64,000 nucleotides of DNA, taken from NCBI RefSeq assembly GCF_001625215.2, contig NC_030381.2:41848689-41912688 (forward strand), read 5' to 3'. The position numbers and the translations under genes are program-made. Each line of letters starts with the position of its first letter. Positions within the stretch are counted from its first letter, which is position 1. A model generated the notes under the pieces. That model saw nothing but the letters and a program-made list of their open reading frames with translations. It did not search any database and had not been told where the DNA came from. This DNA comes from Daucus carota subsp. sativus (taxonomy: Eukaryota > Streptophyta > Magnoliopsida > Apiales > Apiaceae). Shown piece by piece: positions 60,167-64,000 of this stretch.

Positions 60167-63100
60167 TTTTAATACAAGTTTCAAGTTTTGATTAAACCAA
60201 AGTCTAGTACTCTGCAACTCTTATATGCTCATAAAAAAAGAGAGGGGATGTAGGTATATAAGGTATTAAAAGGTTGTTGCATATGGTTGAAGAGGAAGTG
60301 GGAATTGTTAGGATTGGTAATGATGCTTGAACATCAAGGCCGGCCCTTTGAGAGGAATTGGAAGTGGGGGGAGTTATTTAAGCTTTTGACTCTATATATA
60401 AAAAAGGGGAAGTCCCAAATAAATAGTCTCTGTATTATATGAGAGAGAGAGAGGGGTGTTAAGGCAGTGAACCTAATTGCTTCTAGATGTGAGTTGGTGA
60501 GACAGGTTTGAGAGAGTGGCTGGTGGTGGCCACTCTTTTGATGTTAATGGCATCATATTCATTAGAAACAATACATATATATGTACTTGTGTGTATACAA
60601 TATACATACATGATAATATTAGAAGGCTCGAGTCCTTGACATATGTTTGATGCGGTATATTTGTCAGTGAGTTTTTCTTGTTAGATGACCTTAATTTAAA
60701 ATTTTTAATAAAAATTACTTGTTTTAAGATTTTTATCATTATGCTATTTTTTTTTGTTGAAAATATGTTATTTATAATGGATTAGTTTAGATTATTTCCC
60801 ATATTAGAAATAGTTGTGGTATGTATTTTAGAAGAGGGAGAAGTGGGGAATAACTATGGGTGAGTTTCAGGTAGGTGTAGAAAATGTTATTAAAGTGTGG
60901 TGTGGTAAGGAAAGGTGTGATTTTCGCCTTTCTTTATTCTAAACTCTGACCAACCTTTTCATTAATAATTTAACTAACCCTTATCAAGCCTCATCAATAG
61001 CTTTCCAACCTAATTTTAACATGCATATTCAACTCCTTTTCAAGAACCCTAAACTCTTCCATTTCTTCTACTATTTTTTGTAGAATATATTTCTTGTCTT
61101 TATGATAATTTCAAAAGTAGTTCATCTTTATCAGCCTTTTATACTAGTCTCTATTTTCTAAGCTTCTTGTATTTTAATATTTTTTTTTTAATATTTGGTA
61201 TTTTAATATGATACATGTATGTTTTCCGTTGAAACTGGCGTTTTAAGTAGCATGCATGTTTTCGCTGAAACTTGATCCGAGTTCAGTTAGAGTCTCTCAA
61301 CAGTGAGATATGAGATTTCAGTCTGCAGTGATTATGTTGAAGCAGGTAAAAAATGATGTTTCCTGGTCTGCACCGGGATTGTAGTAACAATGATTCATAG
61401 AGCAGTGAAACTGATTGGTTTAATCCGTGATTTAGAAAAACAGAAAAACAAGAATACTTATGTGGCGTCAAGAGACAAACAAAAGCTGAGAAACCCAGAC
61501 ACAGCCATAATTAATCTTGTACTCTAATTCATAAGTAAATAAAAAATCTTGGTTTAATTGTAGCTAGTTGTGTGAGCATATGGAAGGAAAATTTGCTAGT
61601 GGGGTTAGGCTATTCTTGTGCAATAAAATAAGAATAGAGGGGATGGTAGTTGCTACTTTTTCTTTATTCTAATGGTGCTCTCTCATGCAAACATTAGATC
61701 TAAAGGGTCTGGTGGGGGGTGGGGTTGCTTCTAGAAGACTTGTAGGTTGTGTTCAATAAGGGTGGGAGATTATGAAAGTAAAAGTGTAAGGAAAAAATAA
61801 AGGTGGGGGTTGTGTTAGTTTATGGACATTGGTTCACCTTCCACTCTTCTTTTTTCTTCCTAACCTTGTGGTGCAAGTTTAGGCAACAAATATTGAGATA
61901 GAGTTAGACTTGGGATGTTGATCACCTTTTTGTAGTTACTTATATCCTCCCAACCCAATTTGCGTATTCTTTGCGACCCAACACACACTATATATAGCTC
62001 ACATAATGAACACAAAATATTTATTATAAAGAATTTTGTAAACAATCATTTTTCGATCAATTGTCAGATTTTTATCGACTCCAATTTCATTAATAATAAT
62101 GACCCTCCGTATAAAAATCTCCATAAATATAATTGTTAGTAGTGTTCATTTATATACACATAGTCACATACTATAAAGACCCATATTATAACATGCATAT
62201 GTCAGTGTGTAGATATCAAAATATTTATTTATACATATACTTGTCAAAAACCTGAAATTATTATATATTTCAGGTGACAAACACAAATTATTTATTTTGA
62301 TAACGTTTGTCAGAGATTCGAAGTCCTGGACACACGATAGAAAGCAACTTGTGCCTATGAATCATGGATCTTCACCCGTTGATCAACAACTTGAAGTTGG
62401 TGTTAAATAGATAGGGAGATATATGTGGGTGCAGTTGTGTAATTTCATAAATGTATGTTACCTACCTTTTCAACTTTTGGGACTGTCATGCTCTAACATG
62501 GCTCCACCTTGATGTGAAGTTGAACTTTGGCATGGTCTATACATATCATTAATTCTCACTCATCCATTATCTTCTCCTTCAACCAACAATACCCGCTTAC
62601 ACTTATCCACACATATTTACATGTATATCCAAATATCCATCAAGCATACAACCACAAATCAATGAATCTGAATCTGATAGCCCTTGATATTTATTACAAT
62701 TCAAATCATGATTAATTATTTCTACCATTTTCTTAACCTGATTAATGGATTCTAGTTAGGCTAAAAGCATCGTTGTATCTCTCAGAAAGGTCAGAATAAT
62801 TATACACAAAAAAGGGAGATAACTAGCGGTGAGAAAGTGCGTAAAGAGTGTAAACTACATGCATTGATTGCTTGTGACCCTAGCCAACACCCTCCTTTAA
62901 TTTGGTAAAATGGGTTGGCATTCATGTATTGCCCATCAGTTCGGTTGTTGTATTCTAAATATATCAATGTTAGGAGTCGTCGCTATGCAACTTCTCAAGT
63001 CCATAAATAGATCATGTGGTTGAAGCATTTGAAAAAGTCGATCAAATAATTATGTTACATTATTGCAAATTTTATTCGAAACATCAACATCCCCGACGAC

Positions 63101-64000
63101 CCGTGATAGAAAGCCCTATAATATCTCATGTATTCCGTTCCAGTAAATCAAACGAACTGTGATAGGAAAATCTAATAACATCGGATTAATCAACTGAATC
63201 ATGCATTCCGTTCCAATAAATCAAAAGAATTGTGATAGGAAAGTCTAATAAAATCGGATTAATAATCAACTGAATCATTAAAGTGAGCTCGATGACCGAA
63301 CTCAAACCAATCTCAAACCGATCACTTAATTAAGTTATAAGTACATTTCGTTAGTTTTTCTAAACAATTTTTTTAATGACAGCTAATTTCAAATAAGGTA
63401 AAGCATTCTGATCTCAAATTCCACACATTTCGATCATATTATTTGCAGCAGCAGTAGCATAGAAAATCAGCAAACACGTAAAAATCTGAATGCATTTGAA
63501 ATGGCAAAGCACCGGATTATGCAGAGATTAGAGTTGGTATTAAAGAAATGTAACTAAACGCGATAACGTAGAGGAATCGAAAATTGGTAAATCATGATCA
63601 CATGAGTGATTGAGTACAAGTGTAAACCCCACTAAAAAGAAGTTCATTAGGCCCGGAAAAGGTGGGTCATTAGGTAGGCAAATAAATGAGCAAGGGGAGA
63701 TTGTGAAAGCCAACTCACCAGAGCTGTGGATATCATGTGCTTAGGTGAATGAACAAAACTCGTGGGGATGTCCTAATATCACATTACCGGTATACCTACT
63801 TCACTTCTATTCTATCCTTTTGCATGTGAAGCCCCGATTCCTCAGCTCTTACATGCTCTGTCCACCTAGCTTTTCTTCACCTTCTTCTGCAACTATTTTA
63901 TTGCTCCCTGTGTGTTGTGTGCATGCTACTACTATTAACTATTAAGTATTGACTATTCTATTCAGACAGCAGCCACCAGGGATCTAACAGCTCTTTCAGG
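60167..64000. other. MYB promoter region and right edge of the window
   Basis: 3.8 kb upstream of the MYB gene. A TATATATAG on the minus strand lies around 60392-60402, about 230 bp before the start codon, and could be its TATA box. GA repeats occur near 60441-60455. A two-copy direct repeat lies at 63126-63276. No gene was found up to the window end; open frames here are short and featureless. Confidence 0.5.
63126..63276. repeat. Two-copy direct repeat, period about 73 bp
   Basis: TCATGTATTCCGTTCCAGTA begins at 63126 and TCATGCATTCCGTTCCAATA at 63199; both continue through AACTGTGATAGG or AATTGTGATAGG to ATCGGATTAAT...CAACTGAA. The copies differ by several substitutions and a small insertion. 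No coding content. Confidence 0.85.

Noticed and set aside
59771..60172. 133-codon open frame on the plus strand over MYB exon 1
   Set aside because: Shadow of the MYB gene; the antisense frame carries the diagnostic R2R3 motifs.
1..64000. An undescribed multi-gene system, biosynthetic cluster or viral insertion
   Set aside because: The seven genes belong to well-known, functionally unrelated plant families and match a conserved gene order. I saw no polymerase, integrase, capsid or biosynthetic core enzyme.

Overview
This is a 64 kb stretch of nuclear DNA from a flowering plant, almost certainly a eudicot. The evidence is genes with GT-AG introns, plant-specific families (R2R3-MYB subgroup 4, SBT1 subtilase, nodulin-like MFS, ERD7-type senescence protein), and AT-rich intergenic DNA full of short non-autonomous DNA transposons. 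I could not fix the species or family. I see no bacterial, viral or organellar genes, no rRNA or tRNA gene and no CRISPR array.

Seven protein-coding genes could be assembled exon by exon. From left to right they are: a nodulin-like MFS transporter (- strand, 867-4246, 3 exons, 547 aa); a secretory-pathway cyclophilin of the CYP21-1 type (+, 12601-18481, 7 exons, 253 aa); a choline-transporter-like (CTL/SLC44) membrane protein (+, 19513-26267, 3 exons, 545 aa); an actin-depolymerizing factor of the ADF5/ADF9 subclass (+, 28286-29979, 3 exons, 143 aa); a subtilase of the SBT1.6/SLP2 type (+, 38726-41044, single exon, 772 aa); an ERD7-like senescence/dehydration-associated protein (+, 43780-46487, 4 exons, 413 aa); and an R2R3-MYB repressor of the MYB4/MYB32 subgroup (-, 59158-60166, 2 exons, 265 aa). 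In every case the summed exon lengths are divisible by three and the splice phases agree.

Five of these seven match, in order, a run I recall from Arabidopsis chromosome 4 (At4g34950 MFS, At4g34960 CYP21-1, At4g34970 ADF9, At4g34980 SBT1.6/SLP2, At4g34990 MYB32). The CTL and ERD7-like genes are the extra members. The seven genes do not form a pathway; the block looks like conserved ancestral gene order stretched by transposon insertions.

Most of the rest is intergenic or intronic DNA containing mobile-element remnants. Elements with matching target-site duplications (TSDs) include hAT-like MITEs at 7413, 21402, 22610, 24400, 36446 and 53861 (probably also 22158), PIF/Harbinger-like MITEs at 34122, 37218 and 37787, Stowaway-like foldbacks at 9650, 18936 and 57435, a 1.2 kb non-autonomous Mutator-like element at 52560-53763, and a 656 bp non-autonomous Helitron at 50563-51218. 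The first intron of the cyclophilin gene carries a 1.34 kb tandem duplication. The first intron of the CTL gene holds a cluster of at least five MITEs, two of them nearly identical copies. The 12.7 kb between the ERD7-like and MYB genes is gene-free as far as I can see. I found nothing that I would call a new biological system; the best leads are transposon biology, the conserved gene block, and an odd interleaved inverted repeat in the MYB intron.
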